From CAYXLI01 sp964464925 (GTDB lineage: Bacteria > Acidobacteriota > Terriglobia > Bryobacterales > Bryobacteraceae): a stretch of 64,000 nt of DNA. The notes under the pieces are model-generated. The model was not told the DNA's origin. It was given only the letters and a program-made list of their open reading frames with translations, and ran no database searches. The DNA is taken from positions 53,000 through 116,999 of the forward strand of contig CAYXLI010000018.1 of assembly GCA_964464925.1 (NCBI GenBank), given 5' to 3'. Shown here piece after piece: positions 51,899 through 60,353 of this stretch (the first letter of the stretch is position 1; each line of letters begins with the position of its first letter). The position numbers were made by a program, and so were the translations under genes.

Positions 51899-52285
51899 AT
51901 GCTTCATATTCATCCAACGATCAAAGCCGCTCTCGCATTGGAATCTCTGATAGCGTCTCACAATTTCGAGATTCAAATCGCTCCGACCGCCGATATCTGT
52001 ACCGTGGCTGGAGCACCAGTTCTGAAGTACGTCGTGGTTCCAAAATCGGTTCATGTGAGCGGTGATTCGATTAAGATCGTTCCCGTCTGTACACGAGCCA
52101 TCGTAGATGCGAAGTCGGTTTTGCCGACCTTGGATCAAGATGAGTTCGGAGACTTCCTTGCGGCGACCAGCCAAGCATCGTGCTTGAAGTGCGGCGAGAG
52201 TCTATCGGAGGACGAAATAGCCAGCTACGGGAGCTTATGCGGGTTTTGTGACTCTACAAGCCAAGAACGTGATAACGAAGAGTAG
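51899..52285 (+). CDS. Hypothetical protein with C-terminal zinc motif
   Basis: The 128-residue protein has a beta-rich N-terminal part (IAPTADICTVAGAPVLKYVVVPKSVHV) and a C-terminal CLKCGESLSEDEIASYGSLCGFC zinc motif. I do not recognise a family. It is read on the plus strand because the zinc motif is protein-like, unlike the overlapping frame on the other strand. Confidence 0.5.
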   Translation: MLHIHPTIKAALALESLIASHNFEIQIAPTADICTVAGAPVLKYVVVPKSVHVSGDSIKIVPVCTRAIVDAKSVLPTLDQDEFGDFLAATSQASCLKCGESLSEDEIASYGSLCGFCDSTSQERDNEE

Positions 52286-52302
52286 CCGCCTTGGGTACAC
52301 GG

Positions 52303-52569
52303 TCAGCAGTTCATGGATCTGAGGGTGCGAATGACCTGTTGCACGAACGAGCAGACCGCATCTCGTCCTGCGCCCTCGGTTAGCATACGAGCCACGTCCG
52401 ACCCGCCATACAGCAGCGTCGTGTACACTTGCCCCGCTATTCGCTCATCGGTGGCTCGACTCACTTTGAGCAACCGTTCAATCGCCTCCTGCTGCCGCCG
52501 ATCCGGGCAGTCGCAATCGACGAGCGTGCAGTCGTCATGCCGTCCCGCTTTGCAGGGTTTGCAGATCAT
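52303..52569 (-). CDS. Cys-rich hypothetical protein
   Basis: The ATG at 52569 gives 88 residues. The start MICKPCKAGRHDDCTLVDCDCPDRRQQEA has six Cys and one His, a compact metal-binding module known in small phage/actinobacterial proteins. The second half is helical (AIERLLKVSRATDERIAGQV). It lies 53 bp downstream of the serine recombinase gene. Confidence 0.6.
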   Translation of the reverse strand: MICKPCKAGRHDDCTLVDCDCPDRRQQEAIERLLKVSRATDERIAGQVYTTLLYGGSDVARMLTEGAGRDAVCSFVQQVIRTLRSMNC

Positions 52570-52622
52570 TTTGTCCTTTCTATGGGGTTGAGGGTGTCCG
52601 AAAAACCGTGGTCTCCGTACAG

Positions 52623-53285
52623 CTAGACGATGACCGACTTCTTCTTGCGTTTGCCGCCAGGAACGGGCTTCTCGGGCTGGACAGTTTCCGTACACGTCGC
52701 CGGGACCGACTGTCGGTACGAATCCAGGGCCGTCATCGCCGGAATGCCGAGCTTCTTGCCGATTCCACGCCAGGACAGCCCCTCTTCATCCCGGAGCCGC
52801 ACGACCTCATCACGTCGGAAAACCCGCTTGGGTCGCCCGACGACCTTCCCGGCAGCTTGGGCCGCTTTGATGCCGGACAGGGTGCGTTCCCGGATCATCT
52901 CCCGCTCGAACTCGGCAACGCTGGCGAGAATCTGAAGCAACAAGCGGCTGGTGGGGTTCTTCTCATCTGTATCGAGAGATTGGCTGGTCGCAATGAACCG
53001 GACACCGTAGCTGGTGAGCGCCGCCAACTGTTGATTCAGGTGGAGCACGGAACGACCAAATCGGTCGATCTTCCAGACGGCAACGGCGTCGAACTTGTGT
53101 TGGGCGGCGTCGGCCATCAACCGATCCAGCGCAGGACGGCTGGCCTTTTCGCCAGAGAATCCGGTGTCGATATACTCACCGCCGCTCTTCCAATCACGCC
53201 TGGAGATGTATTCCCTGAGTTCTCGCAGTTGAAGATCACAATGTTGATCGGTCGTTGAGACCCGGCAATACAAGGCGCAACGCAT
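52623..53285 (-). CDS. Serine recombinase (resolvase/invertase type)
   Basis: The ATG at 53285 gives 220 residues. The catalytic domain starts MRCALYCRVSTTDQ with the nucleophile Ser10, then DTGFSGEKASRPALDRLMADA and WKIDRFGRS. The C-terminal HTH_7 reads LSWRGIGKKLGIPAMTALDSYR. The size fits a resolvase or invertase rather than a large integrase. No transposase gene is next to it. It may resolve element dimers or be a remnant of a nested transposon. Possible recombination-site sequences upstream are weak (TCGTAC twice at 53293 and 53306). Confidence 0.9.
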   Translation of the reverse strand: MRCALYCRVSTTDQHCDLQLRELREYISRRDWKSGGEYIDTGFSGEKASRPALDRLMADAAQHKFDAVAVWKIDRFGRSVLHLNQQLAALTSYGVRFIATSQSLDTDEKNPTSRLLLQILASVAEFEREMIRERTLSGIKAAQAAGKVVGRPKRVFRRDEVVRLRDEEGLSWRGIGKKLGIPAMTALDSYRQSVPATCTETVQPEKPVPGGKRKKKSVIV

Positions 53286-53499
53286 ATCTTTATCGTACAC
53301 TATTCTCGTACGCTTCGCAACCGACCAGAACTCGCCTCGCTATGACAGCGAAGACTTACTCTTCGGGCTGGACTCGGGCTGCTGATTCGGGTACACAGGC
53401 GATGAGCAGGTAAATACAGCCAAGGCCTTCGGTATATTCGTGTGTAGTTGAACTTCGATGAGTCGATTGCGAATCGCTCTTATGATATCGTCATGTCCG

Positions 53500-53658
53500 A
53501 TGCCAGAATCGAAACAACTGTTTTGCGAATTATGCAAAGAGAACCGGATCTTTCGAGACGTAGATCAACCCGAACCGGGCGAAACAGTCGTCATAGAATG
53601 CAACGTTTGTGGTCATCACACCGTTGTCTCTCACGATATTGACCAGACAGGGCAGTGA
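53500..53658 (+). CDS. Small zinc-ribbon protein
   Basis: The ATG at 53500 gives 52 residues with LFCELCKEN and IECNVCGHHTVV, a four-Cys zinc ribbon and little else. Such tiny ribbons are frequent in mobile elements. No function is inferred. Confidence 0.55.
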   Translation: MPESKQLFCELCKENRIFRDVDQPEPGETVVIECNVCGHHTVVSHDIDQTGQ

Positions 53659-53901
53659 TCCAGCAACACCTTTGGCCCTACGGTGTCGAGCGTGCTGCTA
53701 CTAAAGGAGCACGTTTCTTCGCTCTCCGCTGCTCCGCACGATGCAGCAATCCGCTCTTTTACTGCCTTACCCACTTGAGCAGTTCGACTCGTTTTTTGAA
53801 TGGTCAGTACGGGATCAGCGACCGTGGCATTTCGCTGAGGGCGCAGCCGTTTGAAATCACGGCAAGGCTGGACGGCCCCGGACCGGAAGGAGCATTGAAC
53901 G

Positions 53902-54495
53902 ATGGACCTTGCAATCGAGGAGAAATTGCGTCGTCACGTTTCAAAGCCGATCAGCGATGAAGCTGGCGTTGTCTATCTCATGGTTGAAATCCGCAAGTTG
54001 ATGGACGTACGGCGTTCGGCCAAGACCTACCCCCTCCTTCGACTTTTCTGCAACTGGACCGTTCACACGAACCTAGATCATAAGAATGACGAGGCGGAAG
54101 GCTTGCTGCGATCTTTCGATGAGGCCATCCAGCGGGTCAAGGCCGAAGCCGGAAGGGGATTCTCCCTGGATTTTCTGGATGTCTTGTCGCTATCACGGTT
54201 CAGGGAACAGATACGAACATTTTTTAGGTCCGCTGATATCCCAACGAGGCTAACGGACGAGCAAGTTGAGTGGGACACTTTCCTGGACCTATATTCGAGC
54301 GTTGTCACGGATTGCCCGATCACCTATACGCATAATGAGATGCCGTTTAAGCACATCTCGAAGTTAACGCTGAACAAGAAGCTCCCTGTAGACTCGTATG
54401 CACTGAGTCTTCGTCAAGAGCCGTTTCGGGTTTGGATGAATTGGCGCATCAAGCTCAAAGACGGAACAGTAGAGAACTGGCCATTCTTTAATTGA
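53902..54495 (+). CDS. Unknown protein, first gene of TIR operon
   Basis: The 197-residue protein follows GGAAGGAGC at suitable distance from the ATG. It is largely helical in the first half (VVYLMVEIRKLMDVRRSAKTYPLLRLFCNWTVHTNL) and mixed later, ending in a beta-strand pair (EPFRVWMNWRIKLKDGTVENWPFF). It has no signal or membrane segment. Proteins with the phrase LLRLFCNWTVH seem widespread but uncharacterised. It may be an accessory or regulator of the downstream genes, or be an unrelated neighbour. Confidence 0.62.
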   Translation: MDLAIEEKLRRHVSKPISDEAGVVYLMVEIRKLMDVRRSAKTYPLLRLFCNWTVHTNLDHKNDEAEGLLRSFDEAIQRVKAEAGRGFSLDFLDVLSLSRFREQIRTFFRSADIPTRLTDEQVEWDTFLDLYSSVVTDCPITYTHNEMPFKHISKLTLNKKLPVDSYALSLRQEPFRVWMNWRIKLKDGTVENWPFFN

Positions 54496-54567
54496 TTCGG
54501 TTGAACTGATCTATCTCGGCTTTGCTAACCGTGCTTCGCATAGCTCAGAGGCGTTGAGGAGGATGTC

Positions 54568-55452
54568 GTGGATACTATCAACATACAACTCGGAGGCGAG
54601 ACAGTTGGCTCGGTTCGTTTCATTCAGGGAGCCGAAGTGGGCGCTGTTCGCACCGCATCGGGTGTTCGGGTTCAGGTCTCGGCTGCGATGACACTCTCAC
54701 CGCCGTCCAATAAGTTGCCTCTCACCCTGGAAAACCTTCGAGCAACACTCTTCGCTCATGACGGCAAACGGGAAATAGAGATCGGAACAGCCTCTTGCGA
54801 AGCGATTTTTACGACTCCGATGCGAGATGCGCCGATTCAGTTCTCGTGGGATTGGACACTCAGTGCGTTCGCCTGCTACGAACGAATCCGAGCAGGGAGA
54901 GAGCCGAACTTCCGCCTTCAAATGTTTGGTGATATCCGATACGTTCTGGTGGCACAAGGCGGCTCAAGGACAGGGAAGGAACCGTGCTCGGTCGCAACGA
55001 GGTTTTACGAATCGGGCTGCGTTAGCTATTCCCAACGAGTGTGGACAAAAATGATGCGAGACGTTGGCGTGCAGGATTCGGTTCTGGTGGAGATCCCGTT
55101 TCGTTCCGATTCACCAAGTGGATGGGAACCAATTTGGGACGCTCTGCGGGATGCCAGAGACTCCTTCGACTCTGGCGGATCAACCGGATGGAAGAACACA
55201 GCGACGAGCGTGCGTCTTGCTTTGGAAAAGTGGCAGGATCTTGAGAAAGAGAATCAGGGGCCTGGATGGAAGCGACCCGACCGCCTCGACCTTGAAGCCC
55301 GGACCAAATCGCAGCGTGCCGACAGCATCCGCTGGCACCTGATCCAACTTGCCCACTATGCCGCCCATACCAAAGCCGACGAATGGACCAGAGACGATGC
55401 GCTGCTGCTGCTTTCGACTCTCTGCGTCCTTCTCAATGTGAGGAAGCCGTAA
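54568..55452 (+). CDS. Unknown protein coupled to TIR effector
   Basis: A GTG at 54568 behind GAGGAGG gives 294 residues. The first 150 are beta-rich (VGSVRFIQGAEVGAVRTASGVRVQV, IQFSWDWTLSAFACYERI), resembling a sandwich fold. The last 120 are helical (WEPIWDALRDARDSF, VRLALEKWQDLEKENQG, SIRWHLIQLAHYAAH). I do not know this family. The stop overlaps the TIR start by one base (TAATG), so the two proteins are made in similar amounts and may form a complex. A sensor role for the TIR protein is plausible but unproved. Confidence 0.6.
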   Translation: MDTINIQLGGETVGSVRFIQGAEVGAVRTASGVRVQVSAAMTLSPPSNKLPLTLENLRATLFAHDGKREIEIGTASCEAIFTTPMRDAPIQFSWDWTLSAFACYERIRAGREPNFRLQMFGDIRYVLVAQGGSRTGKEPCSVATRFYESGCVSYSQRVWTKMMRDVGVQDSVLVEIPFRSDSPSGWEPIWDALRDARDSFDSGGSTGWKNTATSVRLALEKWQDLEKENQGPGWKRPDRLDLEARTKSQRADSIRWHLIQLAHYAAHTKADEWTRDDALLLLSTLCVLLNVRKP

Positions 55453-56423
55453 TGGATCAGGCGATCAAGAATGCACCAAAGGTATTCATCAGCCACGCTA
55501 CTGCAGACAAGGATCGCTTCGTCCTGGAGTTCGCAAAACGCCTTCGCAGCAATGGCGTCGATGCGTGGGTGGATCAATGGGAGATGAATCCCGGCGACAG
55601 TCTTGTGGATAAAATTTTTGAGCAAGGACTGAAGGACTCCCAAGCGATGATCGTAGTCTTGTCGAACTACAGCATCAAATCGAAGTGGGTTCGAGAAGAA
55701 CTAAACGTAGCAATGGTGCAGAAGATCGAGAAAAGCACGAAGCTAATCCCGGTGCGTCTGGACGGTTGCGACGTTCCAGAATGCCTACGAGCTACTATTC
55801 GAGAAGACGTGACGAACCTCACCGAGTACGAGGCTCAATTCCGCCGAATTCTGAATGCGATCCACGGCCAATATGAGAAGCCGCCACTCGGGGAAGCGCC
55901 AATGTATGTCCGCTCGAAATCCCTGCGGATGGCTGGATTGAGCGGGGTTGACTGCCTCATCCTGGAATCCCTGTGTCGGAAGGCCATCGAGACAGATCGC
56001 CCCGTAGTGGAAACCGTTGCGTTGAAGGCAACCTTTGCGGAGCTTGGAATAACGGACGAGGACATCATCGAGTCTCAAGAGATTCTTAGAGGGCGAGGGT
56101 ACGTCGAGGTCCAATTCGCCTTTCAACAAGTTGTGGCGTGCGCTTTTGAAATCACAGCGCAGGGGTTTGAGCAATTTGCCAGAGCCGCTGTAACCAACTA
56201 CGCCGCCCTGACTGACGATGTTGCACGCCGGATTGCCAATGGCGAGAACCTAGATGATCGCTCTATTGCGGAGACGACGAATCAGCCGATAAGAATCATC
56301 AGTCACATCCTTGAAGTGCTTTCTTCCAGAGGGCTTGTTCGATATGTCTCCGAAAAGGGGATTGGCTTTTCTGCTATGAGGGTGTTTTGGGTCTCTCCAG
56401 AACTGCGGCGAATTCTTCGGTGA
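55452..56423 (+). CDS. TIR-domain effector with C-terminal winged-helix-like region
   Basis: The protein has 323 residues. The TIR domain (about 9-135) reads KVFISHATADKDRFVLEFAKRL, AWVDQWEMNPGDSLVDKI, MIVVLSNYSIKSKWVREEL (the Glu at about 83 matches the catalytic Glu of NAD-cleaving TIRs) and LIPVRLDGCDVPE. The C-terminal half has helical and winged segments (DCLILESLCRKAIETDRPVVE, IIESQEILRGRGYVEVQF, PIRIISHILEVLSSRGLVRYV). Prokaryotic TIR proteins cleave NAD or make signals in anti-phage systems. The preceding gene overlaps it by one base and DUF4238 follows with no gap. Confidence 0.88.
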   Translation: MDQAIKNAPKVFISHATADKDRFVLEFAKRLRSNGVDAWVDQWEMNPGDSLVDKIFEQGLKDSQAMIVVLSNYSIKSKWVREELNVAMVQKIEKSTKLIPVRLDGCDVPECLRATIREDVTNLTEYEAQFRRILNAIHGQYEKPPLGEAPMYVRSKSLRMAGLSGVDCLILESLCRKAIETDRPVVETVALKATFAELGITDEDIIESQEILRGRGYVEVQFAFQQVVACAFEITAQGFEQFARAAVTNYAALTDDVARRIANGENLDDRSIAETTNQPIRIISHILEVLSSRGLVRYVSEKGIGFSAMRVFWVSPELRRILR

Positions 56424-56435
56424 GTGGTTTCGGAA

Positions 56436-57452
56436 ATGCCTGAACAGAATCCAAAGAAACTCTCCCGCCGCCATCACTACCTTCCGCAGATGTACCTCCG
56501 TGGTTTTGCCGATGGAGCAGAACAGGTGTGGGTCTTTGATCGCAAAGAAGCGAAGTATCTACATCAAGGAATTCTCAACACGGCGGTGAAAAAAGACTTT
56601 TACACCATCATCGGGCCAGATGGAGAGAAGACTGATGAAGTCGAGACGATGATGGCGAACATTGTCGAGTCGCCCATGAAGGCCATCATCGAACGGCTGG
56701 ACAAGCGGAACCTGACGTGGGAAGGCGAGGACCGTGCGATTCTGGCGCTCTTCGTTGCATTACTGCGAACACGGAACTTGGCGTTCGACCGAGATCAGAA
56801 TGAACTAACTGACCAGTTTCATCGTTGGTGGACGAAGGCGAAATACTCTTCCGTGGAAGCAACCGAAGAATCGCTGCGGGAGTACACCAGCGAGACGGGA
56901 GAAGACATGAGCCACGTTTCGGCTCAAGAGCTTTTCGACATGATCCGAGACGACCAGTACGAGATCAACAATCCCCGGCAGAACAACATCCAGATGATGA
57001 TGTCGCTGGCCCTGGAGATAGCGCAAGCGGTGTTTCGACTGAATTGGGAAATCCTCTCGGCTCCGAAGGGCTGTCCTTTTATCACATGCGACAATCCGTT
57101 CACCGTGGTACCGCCTCCATTCTTCGATGACTCGCTTCAGGGATACGGCATTCTGACGCCTGGAGCTTCGACGGTCGTGCCGTTGAGTAGCAAGACCGCC
57201 ATTTGTTTCCACGGTGAGGGCCAGCGTGTCCGTGGGGCTGTCGTCCACAAGGACTTTCTGCGAAACACGAATATGGTCGTGGCGGCAAATAGTGAGAGGT
57301 TCGTGATCGCCCGAGACGAGCCACTGTTGCGAAGTGTCGTGCGAAAGGGCAAGCTGGCGCAGTGGCAACGACCACCGCAATTCACGATGAACGCCCCCGA
57401 CCCGTATGCGACAGACCCGTTCGAGCGGGAAGAGCCAGACCCGTCCGATTAG
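56436..57452 (+). CDS. DUF4238 protein
   Basis: The ATG at 56436 gives 338 residues (a GTG at 56424, directly after the TIR stop, is the alternative). The start SRRHHYLPQMYLRGFADGAEQVWVFDRK is the DUF4238 signature. It is followed by IVESPMKAIIERL, a helical middle and LSAPKGCPFITCDNPFTVVPP. DUF4238 has no established function; it is common in mobile elements and in loci with defence genes. Tight coupling to a TIR gene implies joint action. Confidence 0.85.
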   Translation: MPEQNPKKLSRRHHYLPQMYLRGFADGAEQVWVFDRKEAKYLHQGILNTAVKKDFYTIIGPDGEKTDEVETMMANIVESPMKAIIERLDKRNLTWEGEDRAILALFVALLRTRNLAFDRDQNELTDQFHRWWTKAKYSSVEATEESLREYTSETGEDMSHVSAQELFDMIRDDQYEINNPRQNNIQMMMSLALEIAQAVFRLNWEILSAPKGCPFITCDNPFTVVPPPFFDDSLQGYGILTPGASTVVPLSSKTAICFHGEGQRVRGAVVHKDFLRNTNMVVAANSERFVIARDEPLLRSVVRKGKLAQWQRPPQFTMNAPDPYATDPFEREEPDPSD

Positions 57453-57578
57453 AGGAGGCGGCACAGTCTTTCGGGAAACACATTCTGCCTTCCCGTTTGA
57501 GTTTGGGTGCCCTAGCGGTCCTGAGGTCCTGACGCTTGCTGAACGCCAAGAAAGGCAGCGCCGATGTATACTCCCGCC

Positions 57579-57782
57579 ATGCCCCTCAAGACTGCGGCCT
57601 TCTTAGCCTTCGTCGGAATGACCTTGCTCACGATTGTGCGTGCGTTGGGATTCATCGGAGACTTGTCGGCACTGTTCGCCAATGCGGTTGCGCCGATGAT
57701 GGTCCTGAAATCGCTCATCCATTTGCTGGCGACCCTGAGCGTTGCTGTCTTCCTGTACGTGTTCCACAAAACGCAGTCTTAA
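57579..57782 (+). CDS. Small two-helix membrane protein, copy 1
   Basis: The ATG at 57579 gives 67 residues with two membrane helices (LKTAAFLAFVGMTLLTIVRAL and MVLKSLIHLLATLSVAVFLYVF) and a short loop. A close paralogue lies at 63129-63335 in the same element. The pattern MPxKxAAFLA...FxK[TA]QS is shared. Function unknown; it may be a stress or toxin-like membrane peptide. Confidence 0.68.
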   Translation: MPLKTAAFLAFVGMTLLTIVRALGFIGDLSALFANAVAPMMVLKSLIHLLATLSVAVFLYVFHKTQS

Positions 57783-58087
57783 TGATCCAGGAGACCTGAC
57801 GTTCCCCCGGCGATTTCGGAAACAGGCCGGGGCGAAGATCCTGGAGATGAGATTCCGGGCATGACAGCGTTGTAAACAAATTCTGAAGGGGTGCAGTTCC
57901 ACAGCCCAGGATCGAACGGAGCGGACGGGCACAATCGCATTCCCGGCCCATCTGAGGCTCGTCCTATCCATCTGCTATTGCTACGTCTATCCCCCACAAA
58001 TAGGCGATTTGGCTAATAACGGCCTAGTACTTTCCAGTCCGATCTTTCCGACTCACTTCTTCTGGGATATGACAGAATGTGGGCGGT
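57783..58087. other. 305-bp region with no gene recognised
   Basis: No protein-like frame or RNA is seen. It presumably holds the promoter of the following gene. Confidence 0.4.
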
Positions 58088-58894
58088 ATGTTTCAAGTCG
58101 AATGTCCTGCTTGCAAGAACACGACGGATGCGATGTCATCTTTTTGTCGTCATTGTGGAGGGAAAATCGAACACAGCGCTGCATCGATGTCTTCTGGCAC
58201 TGGTAATGGTGCTGCCGTTGCCCCGGCTCCCATTCCTCCTATTCCTCGGGTCGAGCGCCCACGCATCACACTGACCCGGCTGGACCGCATTGTCATTGCC
58301 GGGTTCGCAGTCGGTAAGCTGCTTTCTGTCGTCATGATGCTGATCTTCTTTTCTGTCTTCCTCTATGCCGGGTATCAAATGTACGAAACGACCAAGGCCA
58401 CATCGTTCAAAGCTCCTCAATTTGCCAAGACGCATCGCACTGGCACCAGCGAGACAGGAAAGGAAAAGACGGATGTCTCTTCCATCACCGACAAGCAAAA
58501 AGTGCAGTCGAAGTACGGCAATCGGTTCAAGTCGATCATCGAAAACTACAGTCTGAATGCCGGGGCATACGATTGGTTTGAGGAGTGGGTGATCGGCACA
58601 GACAAGGACTACCGGGACGATCTTGTAGACGGTCTGGAACGCTACTTGGCTGATGGAGTGGCGAATGCGAAGAAGAATGGGAGAGAGCCGAACATTCCTG
58701 AGTTGCTGACCGAGTATCGTCGCATCTTCGATTCCACCTTGTCTGAGGTTGGTGTGAAGAAAGCGGCAGCGGAACGAGATCGCATGATCCTGTATGGTGT
58801 GCTCGGCGGTTCTGCTTTGTTGTTCTTCGGATTTCTGATGATTCCGGCGCTGCTTCAGATTGAGAAGAACACTCGGGTTGCGGTGGGACGATGA
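58088..58894 (+). CDS. Zinc-ribbon protein with two membrane helices
   Basis: The ATG at 58088 gives 268 residues. The N-terminal zinc ribbon is VECPACKN and FCRHCGGKIEH. After a proline-rich linker come a membrane helix (AVGKLLSVVMMLIFFSVFLYAGY), a charged soluble domain (DYRDDLVDGLERYLADGVANAKKNG, then PELLTEYRRIF) and a C-terminal helix (YGVLGGSALLFFGFLMIPALLQI). The topology places the domain between two helices outside the cytoplasm. A decayed second copy of the domain and last helix lies on the other strand at 59540-59885. Its stop overlaps the next gene by 4 bp. Confidence 0.75.
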   Translation: MFQVECPACKNTTDAMSSFCRHCGGKIEHSAASMSSGTGNGAAVAPAPIPPIPRVERPRITLTRLDRIVIAGFAVGKLLSVVMMLIFFSVFLYAGYQMYETTKATSFKAPQFAKTHRTGTSETGKEKTDVSSITDKQKVQSKYGNRFKSIIENYSLNAGAYDWFEEWVIGTDKDYRDDLVDGLERYLADGVANAKKNGREPNIPELLTEYRRIFDSTLSEVGVKKAAAERDRMILYGVLGGSALLFFGFLMIPALLQIEKNTRVAVGR

Positions 58895-59163
58895 AATCAA
58901 AAGGAGACAATTTGGTTGGATTGTTCTTGTTTTTCTTTTTCGGAATGTGGGAGTGGCCTTCTTCGGTGAGAGGAATCGCCAGCCTCAGGCACTCACTCTT
59001 TATGCAATACGAACAGCTTGACAGCCTTCAGCCCTGTGTGGTCTGCGGATCTCGACGGTTCTGGCTCGACCCGCTGAATCACTGGCAGTGCGAGGTTTGC
59101 CTATCGGGTATAAGTTCGACAGCGATCCGAGTCGAACGGAAGAGACTAGACTTGAAGCAATGA
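58891..59163 (+). CDS. Small membrane protein with CxxC pair
   Basis: The ATG overlaps the stop of the upstream gene (ATGA). The 90-residue product has an N-terminal hydrophobic helix (LVGLFLFFFFGMW) and then PCVVCGSRRFWLDPLNHWQCEVC, a zinc ribbon of the kind common in mobile elements. It probably works with the zinc-ribbon/membrane protein before it. No function is known. Confidence 0.6.
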   Translation: MKSKGDNLVGLFLFFFFGMWEWPSSVRGIASLRHSLFMQYEQLDSLQPCVVCGSRRFWLDPLNHWQCEVCLSGISSTAIRVERKRLDLKQ

Positions 59164-59432
59164 TTTCTTCGGAAGAGAACCCGTTAGCGACCCAAATCGA
59201 AGTGGAAGTCGGTCTTTTCAGCCCTCCGGTCGTGCCCACTCAACTCGGCGGTATGAAGGGGTGTGTTCGAGGCGCAGAGGCCGTCAGCGGTGGCTCAATA
59301 CAATTGTTCGACTCGACATCCTTCTTGAGAGCACATGATATAGTCACGTCAATCTTGCTTCAAGCAAGAGCGGAACAACATAATGCGTTCGGGATTACAG
59401 GAATGAAACGGCCTTTTGGTCTTTCTCCTTAA
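59160..59432 (+). CDS. Small hypothetical protein
   Basis: The ATG at 59160 overlaps the stop of the preceding gene (ATGA), making the third member of an overlapping series. The 90 residues show no domain (ENPLATQIEVEVGLFSPPVVPTQLGG in outline). Overlap is the main evidence that it is expressed. Confidence 0.45.
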   Translation: MISSEENPLATQIEVEVGLFSPPVVPTQLGGMKGCVRGAEAVSGGSIQLFDSTSFLRAHDIVTSILLQARAEQHNAFGITGMKRPFGLSP

Positions 59433-59539
59433 CCGAGCTACCCGGAGAGCCGAGCATGCTAACAGCGCCTGCAAATGCCCCAGCCGATCACCGGAACCGT
59501 TGCTTGTCAGGGCCGGAAACTCGCAATTAGCTCCCGCTT

Positions 59540-59885
59540 AGGGACTCCAAGGTGTAACTCGGGCCAGCACTAAGCTAAGGTCCTTCTTGTGTTTCTTTTC
59601 AATCTGTAAGAGTGCCAGAATGACAGAAACAGCGCCCAAGATGCCAATCAGAACCCCTCGATTTCGCTACGCTCCCGTCTTCCTCATCTCGTTCGATGCC
59701 AATGAGGACTTGAACTCCCGGTAATATTCATTCACTAGCTCCGCTCCATCCGGTTGCTTTCCATTCTTCTTCGCAAACGCAACCCCGTCAGCCAGGAATT
59801 GCCCCATCACGTCCACAAACTCGTCTCGATTGTCCTCCGGGATGCTGACTGTCCAATCGATGAAGACGGCAACTCGCTGTTCGGC
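59540..59885 (-). pseudogene. Decayed copy of the zinc-ribbon/membrane protein (58088 gene)
   Basis: The minus strand encodes, without a start codon, a segment DWTVSIPEDNRDEFVDVMG, QFLADGVAFAKKNGKQPDG and ELVNEYYREFKSSLASNEMRK, clearly homologous to the domain of the 58088 protein. An in-frame TAG follows at 59667-59669, and then GVLIGILGAVSVILALLQIEKK in the same frame, matching its last membrane helix. The zinc ribbon and first helix are missing, and a TGA precedes the segment. It is therefore a truncated pseudogene with a nonsense codon. Confidence 0.7.
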
Positions 59886-59887
59886 TC

Positions 59888-60337
59888 ATGAACGTGGGTG
59901 CAACGGACGAGGAGGTCATCACCGTATATCGGATCTGGTGTCGGAAGCATCTTCGCAAAATCAAACAAGAGCGACTGCTGCGGAAGACGATCCCGGAGGC
60001 TAGACGGGCGACCGCTGAATATCTCGAGCAGTGGAATGTAAGCCAGCCGACTAGACGCAAGCCCGGAACCACCTCGACGCAGATCATCGACGCAATTGTG
60101 GCCGGGAACAAAAGGGCTTCGGAAATCGAGAAGTACACCGGGCTGAAGGGATCGACCGTGAGAATGCACTTGAAGCGGATGTTGGCTGGGGGGAAGCTGG
60201 TCAAGGACCTGTCAGGATACGACATTCCTGGCGTTTGCAGTCCCTTGGTTGAGTCGAAAGTTAGGAGGCACGGCAGATTCGAAACTGTAATAGAATCGCA
60301 GATTCTCAGGTTGGGTAGAAGGCGTCTGTCTCCGTAA
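59888..60337 (+). CDS. Winged-helix-like hypothetical protein
   Basis: The 149-residue basic protein has a helical N-terminus (EVITVYRIWCRKHLRKIKQERLL) and a central winged helix (QIIDAIVAGNKRASEIEKYTGLKGSTVRMHLKRMLAGGKLVKDLSGY). The helix-turn-helix resembles MarR/ArsR-type domains, so DNA binding is likely. It starts 3 bp from the 5' end of the pseudogene on the other strand. Targets are unknown. Confidence 0.6.
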   Translation: MNVGATDEEVITVYRIWCRKHLRKIKQERLLRKTIPEARRATAEYLEQWNVSQPTRRKPGTTSTQIIDAIVAGNKRASEIEKYTGLKGSTVRMHLKRMLAGGKLVKDLSGYDIPGVCSPLVESKVRRHGRFETVIESQILRLGRRRLSP

Positions 60338-60353
60338 GTCTCTCTAAGACAGT

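Noticed and set aside
51788..52174. 128-residue minus-strand frame opposite the 51899 gene
   Set aside because: The plus-strand product has a zinc motif and more protein-like composition.
53655..53960. 101-residue frame before the TIR operon
   Set aside because: No ribosome site or protein-like features; it overlaps the start of the 53902 gene, which has a good site.
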